DNA of 64,000 bases from NCBI GenBank assembly GCA_023461275.1, contig JAEYMI010000052.1, positions 1-64,000 on the forward strand. The letters are read 5' to 3'. A program made the translations under genes and the position numbers. Below are positions 53,189-62,091 of the stretch, piece by piece. How positions within the stretch are numbered: the first letter of the stretch is position 1; each line of letters begins with the position of its first letter. This DNA comes from Actinomycetes bacterium (GTDB lineage: Bacteria; Actinomycetota; Actinomycetes; Mycobacteriales; Mycobacteriaceae). The notes beneath the pieces were generated by a model that saw only the letters and a program-made list of their open reading frames with translations, ran no database searches and was not told the origin of the DNA.

Positions 53189-53791
53189 TCACATCCGTTC
53201 CTCACCTCGCGGAGCGAGCACCACTGCCCGTTCTGCTACATCTCTGGTCACCAGGGCACTTGCGCCGACAACGGCTCCGTCCCCCACCGCCACACCACGT
53301 AATACCGTGGCGCGCAGTGCGATCCACGCACCGTTGCCGATGACGATCGGTGCATTGTCGAATTCGAAGGTTGGCGATCTGCGATCATGGCTGCCGGTGC
53401 AGAGCATGACCTCCTGCGATATGCACACACCGGAGCCGATCCGAACCGGCTCCAGGTTGAGGATCCAGGCGCGCTCACCCACCCACGTGCCGTCGCCGAT
53501 CTCGAGCTTCCACGGCCAGTGGATGCGCACGTCGTGCCGGATGAGGACTCCACTGCCGATCGTCGCGCCGAAAGCGCGCAGGGCAGCAATGCGAATCTTG
53601 TTGGGCACCCACCACTGAGCGATCACGGGTCGCAGCGCCATCCACATGATCTGCACGTGCCGGCCGCGGCCCTTGTCGTATCCGGTGCCGCGGAAGCCAC
53701 GAAGATCGAATCCCGCCGATGAAACAGACGAGAGTGGTACCTCGGGCAATTCGGCAATACTGCGCAGCTGGGCGTCTCCCCGCCTTGTCAT
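53189..53791 (-). CDS. WcaF-type acetyltransferase
   Basis: The protein has 200 residues from ATG 53791, which overlaps the Fcl stop (ATGA). Beta-helix repeats run from RAFGATIGSGVLIRHDVRIHWPWKLEIGDG to GDGAVVGASALVTRDV, with CTGSHDRRSPTFEFDN in between; these match the WcaF family that O-acetylates fucose in colanic acid. With the WcaI-like enzyme and GDP-fucose genes it supports a colanic-like fucosylated glycan. The 28-residue upstream extension of the frame is not conserved and overlaps fcl. Confidence 0.85.
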   Translation of the reverse strand: MTRRGDAQLRSIAELPEVPLSSVSSAGFDLRGFRGTGYDKGRGRHVQIMWMALRPVIAQWWVPNKIRIAALRAFGATIGSGVLIRHDVRIHWPWKLEIGDGTWVGERAWILNLEPVRIGSGVCISQEVMLCTGSHDRRSPTFEFDNAPIVIGNGAWIALRATVLRGVAVGDGAVVGASALVTRDVAERAVVLAPRGEERM

Positions 53792-54777
53792 GCCCGAACT
53801 CCGGCGCGGTTCGCTCGATACCAATCGACGCTGGCCGCGATACCGCCACCGATGTCCACCGACGGTTTCCAACCCAGTTTGCTGATGGCCGAGGTATCCA
53901 GCACCTTACGCGGAGTACCGTCGGGCTTGCTTGTGTCCCAGAGCGTTTCGCCGCGGTAGCCGATCTCACCGGCTACGAGCTCGGCAAGCTCGGCAATGGT
54001 GTGATCTTGACCGGTACCGACATTCACGTGGGTGTTGCCATCAAAATTCTCCAGCAGGAACAGGCACGCATCGGCCAGGTCGTCGACGTAGAGCATCTCC
54101 CGGCGCGGCGATCCGGTTCCCCAGTTGGTCACGGTTGGCGCGCCGGATGCATGCGCCTCGTCGTAGCGTCGGATCAGGGCCGGCAGCATGTGAGATCCGG
54201 TGGGCGAGAAGTTGTCTCCGGGGCCGTACAGGTTGGCCGGCATCGCGGAGATCCACGGGAAACCAAATTGGCGGCGAATAGCTTGCACGTGCATGATCCC
54301 GGCTATCTTGGCGATCGCGTATGCGTCGTTGCTCTCCTCGAGCGCCCCGGTCAGCAACGAATCCTCGGTGATCGGTTGCGGCGCAAACTTCGGGTAGATG
54401 CACGACGAGCCCAGGAACAGCAACCGCGGCACACCCGCCTTCATCGCACCGTCCAGGACGTTGAGTTGAATGCGGAGGTTGTCGGACAGGAAGTCCGCCG
54501 GATAGGTGCTGTTGGCGAGGATACCGCCGACCTTGGCAGCCGCCAGCACCACCACATCGGGTTCGGTACGCGCGAGGAACTCGAATGTCGCTGCGCGGTC
54601 GCGCAAATCCAGTTCGGAGCTGGTCCGGCAGACAATGCGCTTGAATCCCTCACTGCGGAACTTTCGCACCAACGCCGACCCCACCAGACCCCGGTGACCG
54701 GCGATGTAGACGGTGGAATCGCGATCCAGGGGCTCCGGGGTGAAGTCGTCGATCTCTCGGCCGATGGTGTCGTTCAT
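53788..54777 (-). CDS. fcl: GDP-L-fucose synthase
   Basis: The 329-residue extended SDR has YIAGHRGLVGSALVRKF (NADP site), FLGSSCIYPKFAPQPI, and YAIAKIAG with the catalytic Tyr-Lys, all typical of GDP-4-keto-6-deoxymannose 3,5-epimerase/4-reductases. NLYGPGDNFSPTGSHMLPALIRR is a strong family signature. It makes GDP-L-fucose from Gmd's product. ATG 54777 overlaps the gmd stop (ATGA), so the pair is translationally coupled. Confidence 0.93.
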   Translation of the reverse strand: MNDTIGREIDDFTPEPLDRDSTVYIAGHRGLVGSALVRKFRSEGFKRIVCRTSSELDLRDRAATFEFLARTEPDVVVLAAAKVGGILANSTYPADFLSDNLRIQLNVLDGAMKAGVPRLLFLGSSCIYPKFAPQPITEDSLLTGALEESNDAYAIAKIAGIMHVQAIRRQFGFPWISAMPANLYGPGDNFSPTGSHMLPALIRRYDEAHASGAPTVTNWGTGSPRREMLYVDDLADACLFLLENFDGNTHVNVGTGQDHTIAELAELVAGEIGYRGETLWDTSKPDGTPRKVLDTSAISKLGWKPSVDIGGGIAASVDWYRANRAGVRA

Positions 54778-55802
54778 GCAGCGCTCCAATCCGGCAGGGC
54801 CGGACGATCGATCCATGCCCGTCCTTCGCAATCGAGCGCTTCGATGTCCGCATCGACCATGATCCGGGCCAGCTCGTAGGCATCGACCCGCGCCTTCCAG
54901 CCGAGCAGTTGATTGGCCCGGGTGGCATCGCCGATCAGCGAATCGACCTCGGTGGGGCGCAGGTAGCGTTCGTCAAACCGTACGTGGCGTTCCCAGTCCA
55001 GACCGGCATGGTCGAATGCCGTGGCCAGGAAATCCTTAACGGTGCAGTCGATTCCGGTGGCGAGCACATAGTCGCTGGGCTCGTCGGCCTGCAGCATCCG
55101 CCACATCCCTTCGACGTACTCGGGTGCATACCCCCAATCACGCACGGCGTCGAGATTGCCCATGTAGAGATGCTCTTCGATTCCGGCCTTGATCCGGGCG
55201 ACCGCGCGGGTGATCTTACGGGTCACGAAAGTCTCACCGCGACGCGGCGATTCGTGATTGAACAGGATGCCGTTGACGGCATAGATGCCGTAGGCCTCAC
55301 GATAGTTGCGGGTCACCCAGTACGAGTAGACCTTCGCCGCGCCATAGGGCGACCGCGGGTAGAACAAGGTGTCCTCATTCTGCGGCGGCGGCGTCGCGCC
55401 AAACATTTCCGAACTCGACGCCTGGTAGAAGCGGCAGTTGATCTTGGACTGGCGTACCGCTTCCAGCAGTCGGATCGACCCGATGCCGGTCGTGTCGCCG
55501 GTGTGCTCGGGTTCGTCGAAGCTGACACGCACATGTGATTGTGCCGCAAGGTTATACACCTCGTGGGGGTCGATCTCCGAGAGCAGCGTCACCAGCCGGG
55601 CACCGTCGGACAGGTCGCCGTAGTGCAGGAACAACCGTGCCGCCGGATCATGCGGATCGTCATACAGATGATCGATCCTGGAGGTGTTGAACGTCGACGC
55701 CCGTCGAATCAGACCGTGCACCTCATACCCCTTGGACAACAACAATTCCGCGAGATACGACCCATCCTGGCCGGTGATCCCGGTGATCAAAGCTCGTTTC
55801 AC
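54774..55802 (-). CDS. gmd: GDP-mannose 4,6-dehydratase
   Basis: The 342-residue enzyme has ALITGITGQDGSYLAELLL (NADP site), the Thr-Glu-Tyr-Lys set with SSEMFG and YGAAKVYSYWVTRNYREAYG, and NHESPRRGETFVTRKI, all diagnostic. It turns GDP-mannose into GDP-4-keto-6-deoxymannose. The GTG at 55802 follows GGAG by 5 bases and matches the usual N-terminus (KRALITG). It is the first gene of the gmd-fcl-wcaF-wcaI group and probably has its own promoter in the 94-base gap to the initiating transferase. Confidence 0.95.
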   Translation of the reverse strand: MKRALITGITGQDGSYLAELLLSKGYEVHGLIRRASTFNTSRIDHLYDDPHDPAARLFLHYGDLSDGARLVTLLSEIDPHEVYNLAAQSHVRVSFDEPEHTGDTTGIGSIRLLEAVRQSKINCRFYQASSSEMFGATPPPQNEDTLFYPRSPYGAAKVYSYWVTRNYREAYGIYAVNGILFNHESPRRGETFVTRKITRAVARIKAGIEEHLYMGNLDAVRDWGYAPEYVEGMWRMLQADEPSDYVLATGIDCTVKDFLATAFDHAGLDWERHVRFDERYLRPTEVDSLIGDATRANQLLGWKARVDAYELARIMVDADIEALDCEGRAWIDRPALPDWSAA

Positions 55803-55896
55803 AACCGCTCCTTCTCGACAGTCACAGCACTTCCACATGGAGTTCGCAGCACAAGAGCCACGGCGACCAGCCACCATCGGCTGATCACCAATCAGT

Positions 55897-57336
55897 TCAG
55901 TACGCGCCGTCTTTGGCGAGCACGGCACCAACAGTTCGCCAGAGCAAGGCCACATCGCCTGCCAGAGACCAATTTTCGACGTAGGAGAGATCCAGCTGGA
56001 CCGATTGCTCCCAGGACAGATCGCTGCGCCCCGACACCTGCCAGAGCCCGGTCATCCCCGGCCGAACCAACATCCGGCGGTGGATGATGTGGTCGTAGGT
56101 TTCGACCTCGGCGCGCAGCGGCGGACGCGGACCCACCAGGCTCATCGATCCGCCAACGACGTTGAACAGTTGCGGCAACTCGTCGAGACTGAACCGCCGC
56201 AACACCTTTCCCACCCGCGTCACGCGCGGGTCGTCGTGGAGCTTGAACAGCACGGCGTTACCCTCGTTGCGCTCGGCCAGCGCTGCGCGCTGACGATCGG
56301 CGTCGACCACCATCGATCGGAACTTCCACATCCGGAACGGGCAGTTGCCCACTCCGATCCGTTCGCCCCGGTAGAAGACCGGGCCTTTGCTGTCCAGTAC
56401 GACCGCCAACGCACAGGCAAGAAGCACCGGCGAGAGGACGAGGATCGCGAGGACGGCGAGCACTTTGTCGAAGGTGAGCTTGAACAGTCCGTTGGAACCT
56501 CGGTACGTAGGGTGCTCGACGAACAGCAACGGCACACCGGCCTGCGGACGCATCGACAGGCGTGGGCCGGCGATGTCGATCAACCCGGGCGAGACCAGCA
56601 GTTCGACGCCGAGACCGCTGAGCTCCCACGACAGCTCACGCATCGCAGCGTGGCCCATGGCGCTGGCCGATGTCACTGCAACCGTTGTCGCTCCGGATGA
56701 TTCAACCGCGCACCGCACATCGGCGATCGCAGCGGCGGCGTCGGCGCGACACTCCCCGACCACGTGATAGCCCAACGCCGAGTGCTTCTCCAACCGCTCG
56801 GTCAGCGCACGCGCCGAAGCCGGATCGCCGACCACCACCACGCGTCGACTGTTGGCGCCGGTCCGTCGACCTCGTTTGATGAACAACCGCCAGCATCGTC
56901 GGGAAAACAACAGCCCTACTGTGCCCAACGCCAAGGCGATCAGATACCGGTGCACAATCGGCACATTGAACACGACGTCGACCATCGCGAGTCCACCCAG
57001 CAGATACAGCGACGCCTGCAGGATTTTCACGTATTCGGCTCCCCCCGAACCGATTACGCCCCAACTGTGACACCGCGTCAGTCTTAGGACGACATACCAG
57101 CACACGATGATCATGAGCGAGATCGCCTGCGTCAGCAGGTGGAACCGGACGGCCGACTCGACGCCCGAGGTGCCCAATCGCACCCATTGCCCGAGCTCGA
57201 CCGCAACAGTGATGATGACGAGATCGGTGATTCTGACGCCGCGTGAATAGCGCACCATCCACCGTTCGGACGCACCGAGCTCGGTACGTGGCCGGGGCGG
57301 CGCGGCGCTCAGAATCGGTCGAGCCGATGAGGTCAC
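55897..57336 (-). CDS. polyprenyl glycosylphosphotransferase (WcaJ/CpsE type, copy 2)
   Basis: The protein has 479 residues from GTG 57336 (after GGAGG); an ATG further up adds an unconserved 30 residues. Helices and a middle nucleotide-like domain (RRVVVVGDPASARALTERL) precede the catalytic domain: FYRGERIG, MWKFRSMVVD, DELPQLFNVVGGSMSLVGPRPPL and RPGMTGLWQVSGR. It matches the copy at 22766 closely, so two initiating transferases serve this window. It probably primes the fucose-containing glycan beside gmd-fcl. Confidence 0.9.
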   Translation of the reverse strand: MTSSARPILSAAPPRPRTELGASERWMVRYSRGVRITDLVIITVAVELGQWVRLGTSGVESAVRFHLLTQAISLMIIVCWYVVLRLTRCHSWGVIGSGGAEYVKILQASLYLLGGLAMVDVVFNVPIVHRYLIALALGTVGLLFSRRCWRLFIKRGRRTGANSRRVVVVGDPASARALTERLEKHSALGYHVVGECRADAAAAIADVRCAVESSGATTVAVTSASAMGHAAMRELSWELSGLGVELLVSPGLIDIAGPRLSMRPQAGVPLLFVEHPTYRGSNGLFKLTFDKVLAVLAILVLSPVLLACALAVVLDSKGPVFYRGERIGVGNCPFRMWKFRSMVVDADRQRAALAERNEGNAVLFKLHDDPRVTRVGKVLRRFSLDELPQLFNVVGGSMSLVGPRPPLRAEVETYDHIIHRRMLVRPGMTGLWQVSGRSDLSWEQSVQLDLSYVENWSLAGDVALLWRTVGAVLAKDGAY

Positions 57337-57729
57337 GAGTCCTCCATCAGGAAGCACAACAGTTTGTCTGCACAACATCTCTGTTGAGAATGACCCACCC
57401 CGTTGCGGCCCCGTACCGCCCATACTCGCGATTTAATTTAGCGGATTCCACTTTCACTGCAATTGAAAGATCTGCCAATCCACCAGCTCTGAACGCAACT
57501 CGTACGCGTCCCACCTGCGTTTACTCGTGCTTTACTCCAGCATCTCTGCGTTTTACGCGAGTACATCGCAATTGCCGAATGGACCATTCAACTGCGGTTT
57601 CGATTCGAACGCACTCGCCGGCGTTACCTTGCCATCACGCAATTAACGTCGGAGTAACAGGTTCTGTTCAACTCTCGCCGGGCCCGTCTCTGGCGAGAAT
57701 GGGCGGAGAAGATGGCGCTGATCGTCGGG
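57337..57729. other. 393-base intergenic region upstream of the second initiating transferase
   Basis: No gene was found. It is AT-richer than its surroundings (ATTTAATTTAGCG around 57431) and holds similar short strings on the minus strand, GCGTAAAACGCAG and GAGTAAACGCAG. A perfect 7-base stem (57673-57698) lies just downstream of the flippase stop. The promoter of the transferase gene must lie here. Confidence 0.5.
57673..57698 (-). terminator. hairpin downstream of the third flippase
   Basis: TCTCGCC and GGCGAGA form a perfect 7-base stem around a 12-base loop, about 32 bases past the flippase stop on the minus strand. No U tract follows. Confidence 0.45.
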
Positions 57730-59022
57730 TCAGACGTGCGTGATGTCGCTCGACGATCCGGTACTGCCGTCCCACGAGGCGTGTTCGGGTCGTCGGTGCT
57801 TGCCATCGTGGTTCGCCGACGGCGGCTCTCGCCACGGCTGCAACCAGATCGCCGCGACCACAGCGACCACCGCGGTCGCGATGGTGAACGACACCGCCAC
57901 CGCCATCGACGAGTGACCCGCCACAATTCCGACAATTACGGCAATCAACGTGGTGACGACCAAAAAGACCTTCATCGCAAGGGCTTCGGCGCTGCGGTTG
58001 GCCACCTTGAGATGGATGCCGAGCACCACCACCCACGCGCTCAACGCGTACTGCACCGACATCACCACGATGATCTCCCGCGTCGGGGCAAACGAATCCC
58101 CCAGCAACATCCGGCCGATGCCATCGGGCAACACCCGCAGGATCACTCCGGCGATCGCGGCGATCGCCGACAATCCCACCGCCACCTTCACCAGCAGTCG
58201 CCAGGTCTGCACCGGATGCCGACCGGAGCGTGCCGACTCCGGAATCACCAGCAGCGGCACGGCGGTCATCACGATCGCCAGCGGAGCGAGGACGGCCGTC
58301 GCCCCGCGGACCGCGGCCACCGCCTCGGGATCCACCCACGACGCCACGAGCACCAGCACGATGAACACCGTCACCTGCTCGAGTCCGGCGTCGACTCCGT
58401 AACGAAGCCGATCGCGACCGCCGTCACGCAACCAGGCACCCAGTCCGGTGAACCGTGGCCGCACGCGCAGGTGGAACATCAAGCCGAGCAGGGCGATCAA
58501 CGCCATCGCGCACCAGCCGCCCACCAGCCACTCAGTGGTCAGCCATCCCGGACTCGTCCAGGTCAGCATCAGCAGGACAACGCTAGCCGCGCACCACAAC
58601 CCGTCCCAGAGCGCGGCGAGGTGCGGCGAGTTCACCGTGATGGCGACGTACCGCAGGACGTCCTGCATCAACACCACCGGCACCGCGAGCGCGAGAGTGT
58701 ATGTCTCGGTGGTGATTCCGGAGCTGAGACCGAACACCAACACGATGACGCCCATCACCGCACCGGCGAGCAGCGCCGCCGCCACGGCGTGTCCGCCGTG
58801 CTCCCGGATCACTCGATCCTCCCGCCCTGCGGACAGCAGCAGCGTGGTCCCCAGCGCACCCCGCAACAACCCGACGGCCGCGGCGAGCAGCGTGAACATC
58901 AACGAGATTCGGCCGAATTCGTCGACGCCGGCGACCACCGCGAGCGCGAAGAGAATCAATCCGTTGCTCACGCTGGAGAAGACCTGATCCAGCGTGCCGC
59001 AGATCATCCTCAGCTTTTCCAT
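57730..59022 (-). CDS. oligosaccharide flippase, Wzx type (copy 3)
   Basis: The 430-residue protein has about 12-14 helices and starts MEKLRMICGTLDQVFSSVSN at ATG 59022. It is close to the copy at 49170 along its length (FGRISLMFTLLAAAVGLLRG, YGVDAGLEQVTVFIVL, LLVIPESARSGRHPVQTWRLL). It is monocistronic by position: divergent from the GH71 gene and followed by a hairpin. A strong ribosome site was not seen. Which of the three flippases exports which glycan cannot be told. Confidence 0.82.
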   Translation of the reverse strand: MEKLRMICGTLDQVFSSVSNGLILFALAVVAGVDEFGRISLMFTLLAAAVGLLRGALGTTLLLSAGREDRVIREHGGHAVAAALLAGAVMGVIVLVFGLSSGITTETYTLALAVPVVLMQDVLRYVAITVNSPHLAALWDGLWCAASVVLLMLTWTSPGWLTTEWLVGGWCAMALIALLGLMFHLRVRPRFTGLGAWLRDGGRDRLRYGVDAGLEQVTVFIVLVLVASWVDPEAVAAVRGATAVLAPLAIVMTAVPLLVIPESARSGRHPVQTWRLLVKVAVGLSAIAAIAGVILRVLPDGIGRMLLGDSFAPTREIIVVMSVQYALSAWVVVLGIHLKVANRSAEALAMKVFLVVTTLIAVIVGIVAGHSSMAVAVSFTIATAVVAVVAAIWLQPWREPPSANHDGKHRRPEHASWDGSTGSSSDITHV

Positions 59023-59262
59023 GACGTCAGCTTTCCCACGACACTTCCCCCCGGCACGGTCGAAGACCCCGCACCATTCCGATTGGCATGCGAATACTCG
59101 TGTGCTGGTGCGCTTCTCACCGGCACCGATGAGTGACTTGACCAAAGTTCTTTATTGTGACCACATCGACTCGTACTAGTTACGTGTCCATACATGACCG
59201 GCCCGGATCGTTGCGCGTATGGTGACGTGGGATCAGCCCGTCGGGGGGCTACAGGAGGAACG
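59023..59262. promoter_or_regulatory. divergent control region, flippase / GH71
   Basis: 240 bases without a gene between the flippase (minus) and GH71 (plus) starts. TTGACC at about 59139 and an AT-rich TTCTTTATTG lie upstream of GH71; I did not settle on a -10. A clear ribosome site, AGGAGG, precedes the GH71 ATG by 5 bases. Confidence 0.35.
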
Positions 59263-60750
59263 ATGTCACCATCGCGTCGCCGTCGATCACGACGGTTGCC
59301 GCTGGTCACAGCCCTGCTCACGGCAGGAGCCGTCAGTGCGCTCCTGGTGATGTGCGGTGCGCCCGTGGTCTCGGAAAGCCCGCGATCAACTGCGGCCACG
59401 CCGTACCTCCCCGTCGACACCGCACCGGCAACCGGCGGGCGAATGGTCTTCGCCCACTACATGCCCAACTTCCCCATCTCCATCGACAATCTGCCCGCCG
59501 CAACGGATTACTACACCACCCAGTATCTGAACCCGTTGGGCGAGAACGGTGTTCATGCCGCTTACGGTGGCTGGCTGCGCAACCGCCCGATGGCCCGCAC
59601 ACCGTCGACCGATTCCAACTGGCGCAATGTCAACGTGGGAGTCGAGATCGATCAGGCGCGCAGCATCGGCATCGACGGATTCGCCGTCGACACCCTCGTG
59701 CCGCGGACGACGAGCACCATCGTCAACGACATCCTGTCGGTGGCCGCGACCAAGAATTTCAAGATCCTCATCACGATGGACATGAACGGACCGGTCGCCA
59801 CCCAGTCGCAGACGGGCTTCGTCAACGACCTCGTCTCGTATGCGAAGAGTCCCGCCGCGATGCGTCTGGCCGACGGCCGGGTGGTCATCAGCACCTTCCG
59901 GGCCGAGGCCAAGTCGGTCCTGTGGTGGAAGACGGTCCTGATGGCACTGAAGATGCGGGGCGTCAACGCCGCGTTCTACCCGATGTTCCTCGACCCCAAC
60001 GCCAACCTCGATCAGTTCGCGCCCATCAGCTACGGAATGGGCTATTGGGGCGGACGCAATGCCGACAGCTTCCCCGCCACCGACACCGGCGCCGGCTCGC
60101 CGGTCAACGTGATCAAACGCGCACAGGCCCTGGGCAAGTCGGTCATGTCGCCGGTCGCCTTCGGCGACAGCCGGCCACGCGACGGCACGTTCGACGAATC
60201 GCGCAATGCCGAAACACTGCGCGACAGCTGGCGTGTCGCCCGCGAGCAGAACGTCAACTGGGTGCAGATCATGACGTGGAATGACTACGCGGAGAACACC
60301 TCGATCGCGCCGTCGGCCAAGAACGGCTACCGGCTGCTCGACCTGTTCGCCTACTACGTCACGCAGTTCCGGTCCAACGCCGATCCGACGATCGCCCGCG
60401 ACGTGGTCTACCTGACCCACCGCACCCAGATGGCCGCAGCCAAACCGGTTTTCCCCGAGACCAAGCTGATGACGGCTCGTCCGGGCAGCCCGGCAGCGGT
60501 CGATCAGATCGAGGTCACCACGTTCACCCGCGGACCGTCGATCGCCGCGGTCACCGTGAACGGCAAGACCAACTACTGCGACGTTCCGGCCGGCGTGAGT
60601 TCCTGCGCGTTCGCACTCGAACCCGGTCCGGTCTCGGCCGGGATCTACCGCGACGGCTCCTGGGTGGCGCTCACCCAGTCGCCCAACGACCCCACCGCGA
60701 CTCCCACCGTGCAGGACATGCAGTACGTCGTCGACGGCGGATTGCGCTGA
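59263..60750 (+). CDS. secreted GH71 family glycosidase (alpha-1,3-glucanase-like)
   Basis: The 495-residue protein has a basic signal peptide (~1-40). The barrel shows MVFAHYMPNFPIS, VEIDQARSIGIDGFAVDT, ILITMDMNG and WVQIMTWNDYAENT (with the Trp-Asn-Asp / Glu set), all found in GH71 mutanases, which cut alpha-1,3-glucan. A C-terminal domain follows (~390-495). Start: ATG 59263 after AGGAGG; an earlier in-frame ATG at 59194 would add 23 unconserved residues. No alpha-1,3-glucan synthase is in the window, so its target may be external or the locus polymer. Confidence 0.85.
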   Translation: MSPSRRRRSRRLPLVTALLTAGAVSALLVMCGAPVVSESPRSTAATPYLPVDTAPATGGRMVFAHYMPNFPISIDNLPAATDYYTTQYLNPLGENGVHAAYGGWLRNRPMARTPSTDSNWRNVNVGVEIDQARSIGIDGFAVDTLVPRTTSTIVNDILSVAATKNFKILITMDMNGPVATQSQTGFVNDLVSYAKSPAAMRLADGRVVISTFRAEAKSVLWWKTVLMALKMRGVNAAFYPMFLDPNANLDQFAPISYGMGYWGGRNADSFPATDTGAGSPVNVIKRAQALGKSVMSPVAFGDSRPRDGTFDESRNAETLRDSWRVAREQNVNWVQIMTWNDYAENTSIAPSAKNGYRLLDLFAYYVTQFRSNADPTIARDVVYLTHRTQMAAAKPVFPETKLMTARPGSPAAVDQIEVTTFTRGPSIAAVTVNGKTNYCDVPAGVSSCAFALEPGPVSAGIYRDGSWVALTQSPNDPTATPTVQDMQYVVDGGLR

Positions 60751-60806
60751 ACCACTGCCGATTGGCTGCGGCACTCGGGCTTTCCGGGTCACCGGTGGAT
60801 TCCGGA

Positions 60807-62090
60807 TCACACGTAGATTCCGGCCAGGGTGTCGGTCGGCGCGGCATGCGTGGTCACCACACCGAGTAGCGGCGTGCCGAGCGTCGACACCGTGCGCACC
60901 GCATCGATCAGCGCCACGCGCGTCGACAGCGTCGGCGCCACCGCCAGCACCACGGCATCGGCCATCGACATCGCGATCTGCGCGCCGATCGGAGTGGTCA
61001 ACGATGGCGCGTCGATCACCACGTAGTCGGTCTTGGTCCGCAACCGCTCCAGCGCCTCGGCCAGCGCCCGCTCGTCGGTCTGGCCGATCGGCATCGACAC
61101 CAGATCAATGTTGCCGTGAGATTCGTTGTCGCCGAACATCTCCGCACCGTCAGAGGTGAGGCTGAGTACTGACACCGACGCGCCGCTCGCCGCGAGCCCT
61201 TCGGCGAAGACCGCGCTGACCACACTGCCGGAGGTTTCCGGCCGGTCGGCGATCGCGGCGATCGCCAGGCCACCCTCGTCGGGTACCGCACCGACCACCG
61301 AGGCACGGCTGCGGGCCGCCACGGCGAAACCTTCGGCCACCTCGGCGAGAGCGGGCGGCAGTTCGGCCGACGCGAAGTCGACGCCCTGACTACCTCCGAG
61401 CTCATTGCCCCCGATCTGGTTACCGAAGTCGGCCAATACCGGTGCGTCGGAGATCTCTTCGATCTGACCGCGCGAACGCAGGGTGGTGTCGAAGTACTCG
61501 AGGAACCAGAGGATAGCTGCGCTGACCATCAGCGCGAGCACCGCGGCGAGCGTCAGGATCAGGCCGAGCGGATACCCGCTGCGGGTGGCACCGTCGGCGG
61601 TCGCGGTGTTGATCACGGTCACCAGCGGCGGCACATTGGGATCGTTCTCGACGTTCTCGATCTTGGCGATGTACTTACCGAACACCGACGCGTACCCGTT
61701 GGCGATGTCGGCCGCGGCTTGCGGGTCGGCGTCGGTGGCGGCGATCTGCATCACCACGGTCTTGTCGACGTTGGTCGCAGACACCTTCGACGCCAACGCG
61801 GTTGGCGTGTCGGTGAGCCCCAGCTTGTCGATCACCGTCTGCGCCAGATCGTCACTCTTGATCATCGTCAGATAGCTCTGCGCGCGTTGGCGCGAGAAGA
61901 GGTCGCCCTGGTAGGCGCTGGCCGAGGTCTTCACATCGGGTGCGCGCAGGAACATGGTGGTGGTCGCGGTGTAGCTGGTGGATTGCGACGAGCCGTACGC
62001 CACCCCACCGACCATCGCGATCATCAAGGCCACCAATACGATCGGCCATCGACGGCGCAGGATGTACCAACTGAGCTTCAAGATTTCCAT
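60807..62090 (-). CDS. Wzz-type protein with a degenerate BY-kinase domain (copy 3)
   Basis: The 427-residue protein has helices at ~16-34 and ~172-192 and a Wzz domain (SYTATTTMFLRAPDVKTS, PQAAADIANGYASVFGKYI). The cytoplasmic domain (~255-427) follows the BY-kinase order, but Walker A is gone (IADRPETSGSVVSAVF lacks GKS/T), Walker A' has lost its Asp (SVSVLSLTSDG), while Walker B survives (TDYVVIDAPSL). The C-terminal Tyr cluster is missing (ends TLAGIYV). So ATP binding and autophosphorylation are unlikely. One base separates it from the gene at 62092. Confidence 0.82.
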   Translation of the reverse strand: MEILKLSWYILRRRWPIVLVALMIAMVGGVAYGSSQSTSYTATTTMFLRAPDVKTSASAYQGDLFSRQRAQSYLTMIKSDDLAQTVIDKLGLTDTPTALASKVSATNVDKTVVMQIAATDADPQAAADIANGYASVFGKYIAKIENVENDPNVPPLVTVINTATADGATRSGYPLGLILTLAAVLALMVSAAILWFLEYFDTTLRSRGQIEEISDAPVLADFGNQIGGNELGGSQGVDFASAELPPALAEVAEGFAVAARSRASVVGAVPDEGGLAIAAIADRPETSGSVVSAVFAEGLAASGASVSVLSLTSDGAEMFGDNESHGNIDLVSMPIGQTDERALAEALERLRTKTDYVVIDAPSLTTPIGAQIAMSMADAVVLAVAPTLSTRVALIDAVRTVSTLGTPLLGVVTTHAAPTDTLAGIYV

Positions 62091-62091
62091 G

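Noticed and set aside
59386..60810. 474-codon minus-strand frame
   Set aside because: Antisense to the GH71 gene, whose motifs are clear; no domain recognised.
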